64,000 nucleotides of DNA from Lepisosteus oculatus (lineage: Eukaryota > Chordata > Actinopteri > Semionotiformes > Lepisosteidae), in the NCBI RefSeq assembly GCF_040954835.1, contig NC_090698.1, positions 42,151,501 to 42,215,500 of the forward strand, read 5' to 3'. The notes under the pieces were generated by a model, which ran no database searches, was not told the DNA's origin, and saw only the letters and a list, made by a program, of their open reading frames with translations. The position numbers were made by a program, and so were the translations under genes. Positions 1-43,314 of this stretch are shown one piece after another (position 1 is the first letter of the stretch; each line of letters begins with the position of its first letter).

Positions 1-3000
1 TATAGCTGTCTTTCTTCATCTTAAAATAATCTGATTGTCAACATACTGTACAGTGTTGCAAAGGAACAAGAAATGCATGTTGAGGCAGCTACATACTTCG
101 ACATACAATGTTGTTGTTTTTCTAGCACGAATGTCATATAATGCACATGGAAGGAAACTAAAGCAAGTTTTAAATGTTTTAAAAGCATCACTGAACAACC
201 AGAAAATCCAAGATTGAACCTACCAGCCTTGACCAATCTGACAGCACATTCACCACAGCTGACTCCATTCAGGTCTCCTTCCGGCCCAATACACAGAGTG
301 GCTGCAACCGGCTTTCCACTGGTGTTCAGAACCTGAACTGCCCACTCAGCTTCCTCCACGTGCTCAAAGTACTATGGGATACACACAAAGCAGGGGCAAA
401 TGGGCTTTACAGGAACACAAAGTGTGATTAGAAAGAGTAGATGGGATGACTCACAGGAACATGAAATGTGAACAAGCAGACTGTTGCTCACATGTCTGAA
501 AATAGGTTGTGAACGTCTCAGCAAAATTTTCATTTTTTTTATAAATGGATGCAAAGCAGTTCATTCTGTCAATGATGTTGCTGTGCAGCTTTAGAAATTG
601 GGAGGTACTGCAGCAAAACATGATTGTGATTGTGAGTACAAAACATTTGGGATACATAAACTCTTGCTGTATTGTTGCTGTATTGAACACAGTCATTGTG
701 ACAGGATTGAATATAGTAGATGTCCTTCAGAAAAATAACATGAACCTAAATTGGTCCAACTTCACAAAATTACTTTGGCACATCGCTCAGTTATTGAAAT
801 GGTGTCTGTCTGTGTGCAATAAGAGTGGTTCACCTGATTTCAGAAGAAGTGCATCTTTGTAAGGGCACTCATTCAGGTAATGAATTACAAGCAAATATTC
901 AGACATGAAGCTAAAGAGATTGCAGAAAAGTTCAAGGATAAAGTTGTAGAAAGGCACAATGGCATGACAAGATTTCAAAGGCAATTAATATCCACTTGAC
1001 CATGGTGAACCAGATCATTAAAAAAATGGATGGTGTGGAGCATTATACCATACAAACATTGCTTAGTTCAAACAGTCCTTCCACAGTGGTTTGGAATTCA
1101 ACCATGAGGCCAATGGTGACTTAGAAAGAGATACAGAGCTCAACAGCTGTGATGGGAGAAAATGTCCAAGAGTAAACAATATGTCAGTCACTTTAAAATG
1201 ATGACCATGTATGGAACATAAAGAAACTCATCTCAAATTTCACATGGAGCTTGCAATAAAGCGTTTAAGTGATACTGCAAGTGTGGCAAAAGGTTCTGTG
1301 GTCAAAAGATACAAAGTTTGTTCTTTATAGTCTTAATAATTGATATGTCTCTTGCACATCTAATAAACTGCATCATCCAATTAACACCAACCCCACTGTC
1401 AAGAAGAGTGGAGTCAACATTATATCTTGGAACTGCTTCTTATCACCAGGGATGGAGAAGCTTGCTAAGGTAATAATGGATGGAGCAAACCAAATGCAGG
1501 CTAATGCAAGAAGAAAATGTGCTTCAGTATGTTAAAGACCTAAAGCTGGGTTGAAAATTCACTTTTCACAGGACAATGACCCAAAGCACAAGGCCAACAC
1601 TGGAGTGGTTTATCAAGAAGTAAGTGAATGTCCTGGAGTGGCCTGATCAAAGTCCTGATAAAAATCCAATATCTGTTGCAAAGCATGATGATTGATATCC
1701 ATCAGTTGATCCCAAACAACCTGACAGAGCATGAGAAAGTTTGCAAAGATGAAATTGCACCACATCCTCATTATTCACAATTGGCAGAGACTTACTCAAA
1801 AATATGTAATTGCTGACAAAAATGTTTCTACCAAGTTTTGGCTCGGGAGCCAGAATATTTATGAAATCAACATGTTTTTCTTTGCAGATTTTGCCAACAT
1901 CTTACTTCTTTCATCCATAAAAGTACATGTCATTTGTAATTAATCAAAAAGGGACATCACTAAAAGAAGTCAAATGCTTTTGCAAGGCACTGTACTTAAA
2001 AAGACAACAGAAAACTTTTTTGGTAAGTTTGAATTAAATTGGTGGACATCATTCATTTGTCAAACGCCGTCAAAGTAATATCTTACAGGACTATCTATAC
2101 CCCACTGGATTTCTGACTGTAAAATATCAATGATACTACTATTCCTGTTATTTGAGAGATGTGATGAATTTATGGCATTACGAAATAACTGAAATTTATT
2201 GTTCAAGTACAGCTGAATTCTTACTTTCACATCTTCTCCACAAATCTTTTAGAACAGCTCTTCAAATGCAGTCCTTGGTGAAAAGACTAATGATAGAAGC
2301 AAAGATTATGACACACGCATGGGTCAGTTACACACTGTACTATTTTAGTACAACATCTATAACTCCTTGTGTGTAAGGACTATATTGTGAACTGATGTGA
2401 AGAAAAAACGTCATTCTTGAATATTAAATGTTTATGTACTGTAACACACACAAATAGTTTAGTGCTTTCTGGAACTCTCCTGTATTCATTTACCTCAGCA
2501 ATCAGAAAGTCCACATTCTTTTTAATGAAGACCTCCAGTTGTTTCTTGAAGATTGCCTTCACTTCATTCTCACTCTTACAGCTCAGGTAGGAAGGGGTCT
2601 GGGACACTCCTCCGGCAACCAAGGCATCTCCTTCATTGGCGACTTCCCTGGCTAAGTCACAGGCTGCTTCATTGATTTTTTCTCCCTTGCACAAAATGAA
2701 GCTGTCATCATTTGAGTTGTAACCAAAGAGGTCAATGGAACAGAGCAAAACATTTTTAAAAAGTAAAGGTTGATACCACGGAAAACACTAAGTTAAGCGG
2801 ATTCATTTTAGTAGAACATACAGTAGGGTTATGATACAACCTATGACAGAAGTAAATGCTTGGTATACAAAATGGTGGATCCATGCAGAAACACACACAT
2901 ACAGACTTACTGTACTGCTAAATACCTACAGTATATAGGGGACATAGAGAAATGTTTGATGTACAAGTTAAACATACAGGACAATAGTAATTATTTAATT

Positions 3001-4350
3001 CTGATCAATATTCCAGATATTTCATCCAATGTTATATATCATAGCAACTGATATGTTAGAACAGAAATAAGTTATACAGATATAGAAAATTAGTTCAGGT
3101 GGGTAGCTGTGTCATCATGTGTAGGCTGCAAAGGAACAAGTAATAGTTTTATTCCATGCTGAAAAGAGAAGAAAGAAAACACAACGTTTAGGCCGTGGAG
3201 CTTTCTTCAGGTGTGAGGAGTTGCAGATATAGAAAAGTCATGCAGTAAATTACTGTCCCACACTTTTCCCTAAGAAATGGAGAATACTCACAGATATTCT
3301 CAAGTCGTTGCCCCGGTTCTCCAGTTTATCGTCACTGGCATAGAATGTGAACGTCTGCATGACATTTGCTCCCGCTCTCAGAAATTCCCTGTGCAGCTGT
3401 CGAACTGCAAGAGCAGAGGAGATCATCTTAATTGTTAAAAACCACATTACTCACACGGGAGCGCTATTATTCAATCAGTGCAAGGGCGCGCAACGTACTG
3501 TACAAAACTGAATACAGTCTAAACTCAATAACCCGTCTTTTGCGTTAATAAACTCAAGTTATCTTACCTGCCTCAGGGTGCTCTACCGCAGCTTCTGGAG
3601 TCCATGGCCCTGCCTTCACATAGCCTCTTTTCTCCAGGGCAAACACAAACCCCCCGTCACCAATAACAATCTCCCCAGCATCCAAGCGCTCTAGAATACC
3701 CTGCAAAACACGTTTTAACATTTACCCAGGATCATCAAATGACATTTTACCTTATTGTGAATTAATTTAAATTGATTTAGATGTTTTCATACGATTAGGC
3801 GGATTAAACCATTTGTATTCACTAGCTGCTTCACTTTATGGAAGGTCTTATTCTACACCGTATCAAACTATAGCTCTAAATACTGTAACTATACTTAGGC
3901 TAGGCACAGCTCTACAACAGCTCAAGCTCAAGGACACCACAAACATCCACAACCCATCCATTGGTCTGTAGCCAAAACCCCACAACTGGCTTAGACCAGT
4001 TCGCAGATGGGACAGGAATAAATCGATATTCTAAATCCCAGGTTTTAAATTTCAGCTATATTACTTCAACCAGTATCCTGTTTTAAACCCTTTTTAAAAA
4101 GCACAGAACGTCGCTCCAATTACGCACTGACATTTTTTGTTAAATATTGTATTTATTCGGTTAATACACACTGCATTCTTAAATATTATTTTGTCACTAC
4201 TGTACGTCTCTTTTTTAAGTATAAGCAGTCATTGCACGCTTTTGTTCACGCTTCTGTTGTTAGTGTAGCAGAACTAAAGGAAAATGATTAATAACTTTCT
4301 GGTTTAATCTAAGTGTGTATACTCACTTTCTTGGACCCCGCTGGTGCCAT
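1..4350 (-). CDS. bhmt: Betaine-homocysteine S-methyltransferase, exons 1-5 (3' part off window)
   Basis: Cytosolic zinc enzyme that moves a methyl group from betaine to homocysteine, giving methionine and dimethylglycine. Coding exons on the minus strand are 4350-4327, 3700-3568, 3404-3292, 2685-2494 and 371-224, together 610 nt (residues 1-203 of about 400). All joins keep frame and use GT-AG sites. The start MAPAGSKK aligns with the family N-terminus. Visible residues include the GDGGFVF loop (residues 22-28, Asp23), Trp41 in GPWTPEA, Tyr74 in TFTFYAS, the [15 protein letters not shown] stretch, and Glu154 at the exon 4/5 join; by family knowledge these line the substrate pocket. The three zinc-binding cysteines of the family lie in the missing C-terminal half. 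Relative to human BHMT a two-residue deletion follows ENRGN (residues 81-85). The gene is divergent from DMGDH, which consumes its product. Identification is very secure. Confidence 0.96.
224..371 (-). CDS. bhmt: BHMT coding exon 5
   Basis: Encodes [15 protein letters not shown] through [10 protein letters not shown], residues 155-203 plus one base. Acceptor CCATAG, donor GTAGGT. The next exon is beyond the left edge. Confidence 0.95.
690..1994 (+). mobile_element. Degraded Tc1-like DNA transposon in BHMT intron 4
   Basis: Frame-broken relics of a Tc1/mariner transposase run along the plus strand, including the tract reading roughly QDNDPKHKA near 1570-1590 and a block encoding [10 protein letters not shown] near 1630-1660, both typical of Tc1 transposases. 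The 3' terminus reads TTTTGCAAGGCACTGTA and ends at 1994; a matching 5' terminus is not visible. The element shares its 5' part (from about 800) with the copy starting near 33800. Confidence 0.85.
2494..2685 (-). CDS. bhmt: BHMT coding exon 4
   Basis: Sixty-four codons, residues 91-154, from [10 protein letters not shown] to DFLIAE. The reading frame requires the acceptor GCAAG, a weak AAG-type site; the nearby upstream ACAG would shift frame. Donor GTAAAT. Confidence 0.93.
3292..3404 (-). CDS. bhmt: BHMT coding exon 3
   Basis: Encodes [19 protein letters not shown] and the following [18 protein letters not shown], residues 53-90. Donor GTGAGT after TCT. The end of this exon is two codons shorter than in human BHMT. 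Confidence 0.94.
3568..3700 (-). CDS. bhmt: BHMT coding exon 2
   Basis: Encodes residues 9-52 and the first base of codon 53. It carries the GDGGFVF homocysteine-site loop and the GPWTPEA segment with the betaine-site tryptophan. Acceptor TTTTGCAG, donor GTAAGA. Confidence 0.95.
4327..4350 (-). CDS. bhmt: BHMT coding exon 1
   Basis: Eight codons (MAPAGSKK) followed by a consensus GTGAGT donor. It ends on a codon boundary. Start chosen because it is the only in-frame ATG matching the short basic N-terminus of the family. Confidence 0.88.
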
Positions 4351-4415
4351 TTTACCAAGTTCAGATATAACACTAAACAAAACCTCAACAAAGTTCATGT
4401 GTGCTGCCAAATAGT

Positions 4416-4483
4416 CTCTGTTATATATTACTCCCCGAGGGGTGGGTGCTTCTGATGTCATCCCAGGCCGTCTTGCTGATTGG
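4416..4483 (-). promoter_or_regulatory. bhmt: Putative BHMT core promoter
   Basis: On the BHMT strand a CCAAT box (4483-4479) is followed by a CRE-like TGACATCA (4460-4453) and a TATA-like TAATATATAA (4430-4421), which lies about 70 bp before the start codon. Order and spacing fit a core promoter; no transcription start can be proved from sequence. Confidence 0.45.
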
Positions 4484-5407
4484 AAACCAGCATTTAAACC
4501 CGTGCGAACTGTATTTACTAAGTCATACAACTACAATTATACTAACAAATACTGAACATGCATCTTTTTATCCTGATAATCCAAACTTCACATTATACGT
4601 CACCGTCATTGTTGCCATTATCGCTTAAATAACTATCAATAGTGCAGTCGTATGTAGTTATGTTTTGACAACGTCACTTACATTTGATATGGACCTGTCT
4701 GCCTGCTGTAACAGTTCTAAGATCTGCTGTAATTGTTCGCTGTAAATAAATTTAAGTTTACTGCACAAAACTAATAAACAGTAGTTTTTATCTTTTGTTA
4801 CACAAAAAAATAACGGGCTGCTATAGTAACTGTTATGTTATGTTTGTGCATTTGTATTTGTGTCTGTGTGGACCCTGCAATTGACTTCCAGGTTGTACCC
4901 AGCCTTGCTCCTGTTGCTTTCTGAGCTTTCACTTGCCATTGATTGCACTTTTCTATATTCCAGATTCTTTGCCCTGAAAGAAGCCTCTTAGCAAACAGTG
5001 CTGCCTGCTTTCAAGGTTTAGCAATCTTTGTGACTGACAGTGCTTTACAGCATGATGTATTAGTAATTAAAGCAGGGATGACATCCTTTATTTTTGTCAT
5101 TATTATCTTAAGTAACATCTCCTTCCATCATGGAGTTGATAGGGACTTTTGATCTGCTATGTCAATGCTATTAATAATGAAAAACAAATTGCTTTGGTCA
5201 TTTTCAATCAAAAGTCAGGTGAAGCCTTAAAGTATTTGAAAACCTACATTAAAAAGTTTTGCTTTATGGAAACCCTGTAATGGTGTTTACATGTGAAATG
5301 CAAACAACTTTCTTATCTCTCCTGCTTGTGTGTGATCCTTCTTTCACAGACCAAACAAAACCTAGAAAAGTACCTAGAGAACCATGGTTCATATATGTCA
5401 CATATAT
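4484..5407. other. BHMT-DMGDH intergenic, no recognised element
   Basis: A+T-rich spacer between the BHMT promoter and the 5S-SINE. I see no coding exon, CpG-rich patch or recognised repeat. Confidence 0.5.
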
Positions 5408-5978
5408 ATTGTGTCCAGCAGCCATATCACCTTGCAACTCACTGAAGCTAAGCAGGTGTGAGCCTGGTCAGTACTTGGATGAGAGACTTCCTGGGAAAAA
5501 CTAAGGTTGCTGCTGGCAGAGGTGTTAGTGGGGCCAGCAGGGGGTGCTCACCCTGAAGTCCATGTGGGTCATAATGCCCCAGTAGAGTGATGGGGACACT
5601 ATACTGAAAACAGGTGCCATCCTTCGGATGAGATATAAAACTGAGGTCCCGACTCTCTGTGGTCATTAAAAATCCCAGGGTGTTTCTCGAAAAGAGTAGG
5701 GGTGTAACCTCGGCGTCCTGGCCAACTTTCCCATTGGCCCTTATCAATCATAGCATCCTAATAATCCCCATCTACAGTATGAATTGGTTTCATTAGTCTG
5801 CTCTCCTCCCCACTAATAGCTGATGTGTGGTGAGCGTTCTGGTGCACTATGGCTGCCGTCGCATCATCCAGGTAGATGCTGCACATTGGTGGTGGTGGAG
5901 GGGAGTCCCCATTACCTGTAAAGTGCTTTGAGTGTCCAGAAAAGCGCTATATAAGTGTAAGCAATTATTATTAATTAT
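5408..5978 (+). repeat. 5S rRNA-derived SINE, copy 1
   Basis: The head (5417-5516) matches 5S rRNA through the internal promoter region (GAAGCTAAGCAGG, then CCTGGTCAGTACTTGGATG). A unique body follows, then a LINE-like tail with AAAGCGCTATATAAGTGTAA and an ATT-rich end. It is the least interrupted of three copies in the window. It carries a TACAGTA insertion at 5773-5779 that is absent from the other copies. It is a retroposon, not a functional 5S gene. Confidence 0.92.
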
Positions 5979-6526
5979 TATATATCATGACCACACCAAC
6001 ATGCTATACGGTGTTTCCCAAACTAGCAATTTCCATAGCACCATACCAAACACAGTGCTTTTAAATTAGGAACCTCCAGGAAGAGGCTTCGTTTTCCTTT
6101 ATCATTAGCTGGTTATGACTGATATCCTCTACCTGAGTTGGGAGAACATTACTCTCTTGGTTTTATTCAGATTTTAGTGTACCAGTGACTCTATGAACCT
6201 GCCAGGCATCCATTTGCTCTTTTTGTACTTGTACTTTGGAATACAACATTTAAAAATTAGAAAATTAAAACATGATTGAATATCAACCTTTTTTAGAAAT
6301 CCAAACTACACTCAAACATAATTTGTACAGTAACATGATATACTCTGCAATATTAATTTAGAGAAACAGCCTAATCAAGGCAGTGTCTGAGTAGTTTGAT
6401 ATAACATGGCTTAAGGGATATTCAGTGTCTTTCAAATTCTGTATGAATTGCTCCTGATTTGTGCCTTTCTACAAGTTAATCCCTAAGTTGCTCTGAAAGC
6501 TCCTTGGTCTTCATTGTTGAATTCAC

Positions 6527-6866
6527 CCATCCATACACTTTCTAACTGCTTTTCCAATTCAGGGTCGAGGGGGAGCCAGAGCCTATACCAGCAAGCAATG
6601 GGCACAAGGCAGGATACACCACGGACAGCATGCCAGTCTATTACATGGCAAATACTGTAGACACACACTCATCCAAAGGCAAATGATACCAGAAGCCAAT
6701 TAATCCAGTTTGTTTTTTACCTGTAGGAGGAAACCCAGGCAAACTCAAGGAGAACATACTGTACAAATTTCACACAGAAGAACTTCAAGTCTGGAATTGA
6801 ACCCAGGTGGCCTCAGCACTGAGAGGCAGCGATGCCAATCACTGCACGACCGTACTGCCCTCATGG
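6527..6866 (-). repeat. tRNA-derived SINE (GGTTAGC family), copy a
   Basis: Reverse-oriented near full-length copy: the tail repeat of CATCCAT type is at 6527 and the head with the GGTTCAATTCC-type B box is near 6790-6810. Two TACTGTA insertions (near 6654 and at 6757-6763) interrupt the family consensus. Confidence 0.85.
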
Positions 6867-6869
6867 TTA

Positions 6870-7650
6870 AATCTTTGCTTGAATTTCCCTGCCTGGCTGT
6901 GTAGGATCTAATGGACTTTACAGGTACAAAAGAGTTTATTCTGAAATCATCTGAACCACATTTTTGCTATTTAAGTATTCATGTGACTGGTCATAGTAAG
7001 TGCCCCTGAAATAACTTAGCTTTTCTATAGCGAAGAATGCTGAATACCTGCAATGAACATAATTTAGGTATTTATGTATTTGCCTTTGCTGATATTCACA
7101 CTTTTCACACATAAAAGTATTCAGTTTTGATTGTGGAAAAAAAAACAGTTTAAAAATGTCTATACCTTTGTAATCTAACAAATCTAACAAATTAGGGCAT
7201 CAGGGAAGGGGGTCGACACTTTTACTAGGCACTAGCAAGGAACAGAGCAAAGCTTGCGTTTAAACGGAGTGAAGAGGGACTTAGTCTCAAGCATGTGCTA
7301 AAAATGAGATTTTCTTGAAAAGCCAACTTGGAAGAGTGAAAAATGTAATGTTTCTAGACAAGTACAGTATGTGCTTCATGCTTTTTCTAGACGTGAGTTT
7401 TACAACTTAAGAACGTCATGTCTGTATTACAAATCAAATAATTCCAGTCTTCTGAAAAATATTCACATCACATTTAATCAAATATTCGTTTACCAGTAGC
7501 TTGCACTGTAAGCACATGAAGGAAGATACAGCTGAAAGAAGCTGTTTTTATGGATAAATTGTGTTCTGCTAAAAAAACAATTTAAACATCTACTATTAGC
7601 CTTGCTAGACATAAGGATATTCCTCGAGAATCTGAAAGGACGTCTTCGCA
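6870..7650. other. Intergenic upstream of DMGDH, nothing recognised
   Basis: Spacer without a recognisable exon or known repeat. Isolated TACAGTA near 7365. Confidence 0.4.
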
Positions 7651-7816
7651 GTGATTGGTTACAGTGGCGCTGCTCTAAATTTGTAGAAGCCAAGTAGGAG
7701 GGTCCTGTCGACTATTTACGAATAACTGTAGTGTAGTGTTAGGTAAGGACTGGGTACGTACGGTAAACTAGGTAAGAGTGAGAGTTCTTACTCTCTGTAT
7801 TGTAAGATATCCTGAG
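7651..7816 (+). promoter_or_regulatory. dmgdh: Putative DMGDH proximal promoter and 5' UTR
   Basis: An inverted CCAAT box (ATTGG at 7654-7658) lies about 160 bp before the DMGDH start codon, with a short GC-richer stretch after it. There is no obvious TATA box. The assignment rests only on position and motif. Confidence 0.35.
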
Positions 7817-40388
<32,572 letters not shown>

Positions 40389-41233
40389 TGAGGCAGAGAA
40401 CAGGCTTTGACCAGGGCTGCCCATGATCTGCAGGCCACAAAACCTCTCACTCAAGAGACTGAAAAAAATGGAATGTTAGAGATGAGAGCTTGCATACGGT
40501 GAAAAAAACATCCCAGGAGACTGCTTGGTCAGGAAAAAGGGGAATAGATTTCCCAGTTCACTTTCAAATGAGTAAGCCATGTTTAATGCAAAACATGGAA
40601 TACAGTAGATTTATCGTCTACATACAATATAGTTTGATAAAGTTCAATAAAGGTAATAAAGTCCAGTGAAGACAGGAGAGCTGAAGACCAGGGCAATTTT
40701 GTTGCAGCTCACACAGAAGCTAAAAAATTTCAGAAGAAGGTGATAAGAGTTTTAAATACTTGCATAGCAAAGCTGAAGTGTAAGTTAAATCAATGCAAAA
40801 TTGTCCACAAGCTTTCAAAGTCGATTTTACAGTGTTATAGAGTGGTAATGTATGAAAACAGAAAATAAAGTGCTTTAAGGTCTTAAAGAGATACAGATGT
40901 GTTAAGTGTTAGAAGTGCCAGATGTGTTGAAATTAAAGCTACTTTCCTCTGGCAATAGTATTTCCGTATATGGTTTATAATAGGGACTTTGCAGTATTGT
41001 TCTTAATTTTAAAATGTATCCAACAGTAAAATAATACATTCATCTCAGGGTAATAAAAACACACAAAAATTAACTTTCATGTAGCTTAATCAATTGCTTT
41101 GATTGAAACTGTATTATGCTCCCAATATCACACAAAACACCTTTGTATTTGTAACTTTTGTATTATAATTTTGTTCCTGCTGTGCACTGTAAAATTTAAT
41201 AATGAACTGTGTTTTAATATACACTGAAATAAA
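40389..41233 (+). other. dmgdh: DMGDH 3' UTR with candidate poly(A) signals
   Basis: AATAAA hexamers at 40646-40651, 40655-40660, 40864-40869 and 41228-41233 follow the stop codon. Which is used cannot be told from sequence. Confidence 0.55.
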
Positions 41234-41489
41234 CTAAATGAGTTAGGGTTCTAAATACAACAGTGCTTCATTCATCTGTTAGTCCGTTATTTTTTATTTA
41301 TTATTTTCCATTTTCAAACAAGAAGCTCATTAAACACGCAGTGATATACAGTAAATGTATAAAAGTAAGCTGCTGGTTGTTCAGACTGAGCAGAACCCTT
41401 CAAATAATAAATACAACCTGAGCTTCCTACTCTGATTGCCCTTGAATGAACAGTTACATTTCACCGTATTTTCATAATTTACACCTTTA

Positions 41490-41705
41490 CATCAGTGACA
41501 GGACAGTGAGGCTCCATGTACTGGCCTTAGAGCAAGTTGACCTGTCAGAGGCCCTCTGCTCACACCTCCTAGACGTCACACCTGACTGCTTTGGGCCAGA
41601 CAGAGGCTGCGATGGACTCGGCATCAGGTCCTCTTCACGGATGAGTCACTCTTCAGCCTGTTCCACACAGACAGGAGGGCCAGAATGTGGAGGAGGAGGT
41701 GTTGT
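41490..41705 (+). mobile_element. Tc1/mariner transposase fragment, different lineage
   Basis: Reads roughly DRTVRLHVLAL near 41500 and, after frameshifts, LFTDESLFSLF then RRARMWRRRC near 41630-41700. That is the helix-turn-helix part and the second catalytic Asp motif (TDES.F) of a Tc1 transposase. Distinct from the other copies here. Confidence 0.65.
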
Positions 41706-41709
41706 GTTT

Positions 41710-42730
41710 CTTTTTTCCATCAGTATACAGTATATAACCACATATTCAAAATATGTAATAGAAATACTTATAGAATAGCCTACAGCTCATGTACTGTATA
41801 GGTGTAACAAGTTTCACAAAGTTTAGTTCAGCCTTTAAGATGCTATCTGAGGTACTTCGGGCCTGAGAAGTTACTCTAAGCCACAAACTAGACTTGCAAG
41901 CGCATCAAGTCTCATATTTTATTATTCTTTCTCAAAATGGAGCAATAATCCAAACGTACAACACGTTGCATGAAAATGAATGCAGTTACACTTCAGAAAA
42001 CTGAATGTTGTATTCTGCACAATTTTTGCTATTTTACCAATTTTGACTTAGGACAACCGAAGTTCAAAGAAGAGGTGTACTCCTCATTTTTTACAGCTCC
42101 TTTCCTTATTTGAGGACGGTTAAAGCACAGTTTTAATATCGGGGGGGTAGAAAAAAGATAGGCCTATCTATACAGTCAACATCTGGTGAAAAAAAAACAA
42201 TTTTTATTAAATACGATATTTAGAAAAAACACCAAAAAATTAGATGTGTACTGCTTAGACCGCTTTTGCCGTGTCTGAAACTCTACATTGATTAGTCCAA
42301 CGTACTATGAGTATGATGAGATTTTGAAATGCAATGTGGTTCATGTTCTGATACAGATATTGTAAGATCCTAGACGTGAAAATCCAGTAGAAAACTTCTA
42401 TTTAATAATTACAAGGGATATATAGCTCCGAGAATCATTTTAAAATAACCGTTCCCGTTTGCTTCTTGTTCTTAAAGACTTTTTCCTTAAAGGTTGGGAA
42501 GATACTTTCTACTTCAGGTTTTCACAAATATAGTACCTTACTACAGTATATTTACACTTAGTTCTCGAAGTTTTTACTTTGAATCTTTTTTTTCTACTCA
42601 ATTGTTGTTTTACAGATAGTAAAATGCATGAAAATGTTTTTTATTTACAGTAAATACTAAACATTAACCAAAAGTGTTATAAATTAGGAGGAAGGGCTAT
42701 TTCGAAGTACTGTAAAATCTAACTGGTTGT
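41710..42730. other. DMGDH-ARSB intergenic
   Basis: No repeat family or exon recognised. TACAGTA/TACTGTA at about 41725, 41791, 42542, 42648 and 42708. Confidence 0.4.
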
Positions 42731-42731
42731 G

Positions 42732-43041
42732 ATTGGTTGAAGCACTTCCTGAGTTTAAAGCGCTCAACATAAACCATGAGCATCTTGATTTGGATGCAAC
42801 TTAAATCGTAAATTTTAAGCCTTACGGACGTTTCTTTTATGTGCACCACACTCAACGTTTTAACGAACACGCACTTCTTTTAAAAAACATTAGCCAGCTT
42901 TATTTTATCCATCAACTTCACAGACATATAGCAAGAGCTGTGTTATACTGTGTAATATATATAGAGTACCTGTATCTTTAAACTGCGGAGTGTAACTGTT
43001 TGGTTCCTTACTTTGCTCACCAGAGGAAGGCGGGGAAAAGA
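42732..43041 (+). promoter_or_regulatory. arsb: Putative ARSB promoter region and 5' UTR
   Basis: An inverted CCAAT box (ATTGG at 42732-42736) lies about 310 bp before the ARSB ATG. No CpG-rich patch stands out. Weak positional inference. Confidence 0.3.
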
Positions 43042-43314
43042 ATGAAGGCTGCTAAGAAGATTCGTCTCTTGATTTTACTTTGTTTAGCACCGTATTTCAC
43101 GTTTTTAGATGCAAAAGAAGATGCTAAAACGTCGCCTCATATTGTTTTCATCCTGGCTGACGATTACGGTTGGAATGATGTGGGGTTTCACGGGTCTAAA
43201 ATTAAAACCCCAAATCTTGACAAACTTGCTTCACAGGGAGTTAGACTGAACAATTATTACGTCCAGCCGTTGTGCACACCGTCCCGAAACCAACTGATGA
43301 CCGGAAGATATCAG
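43042..43314 (+). CDS. arsb: ARSB exon 1
   Basis: Ninety-one codons: signal peptide, the metal-binding [11 protein letters not shown], and [16 protein letters not shown] with the formylglycine cysteine. Donor GTGAGA. Confidence 0.95.

Noticed and set aside
5417..5516. A 5S rRNA gene
   Set aside because: The 5S-like segment is diverged and continues into a SINE body and LINE-like tail repeated twice more in the window; it is a retroposon head.
43000..43041. Upstream extension of ARSB starting at 43000
   Set aside because: It begins at TTG, not ATG, and adds no signal-like sequence; the ATG at 43042 is followed directly by a signal peptide.
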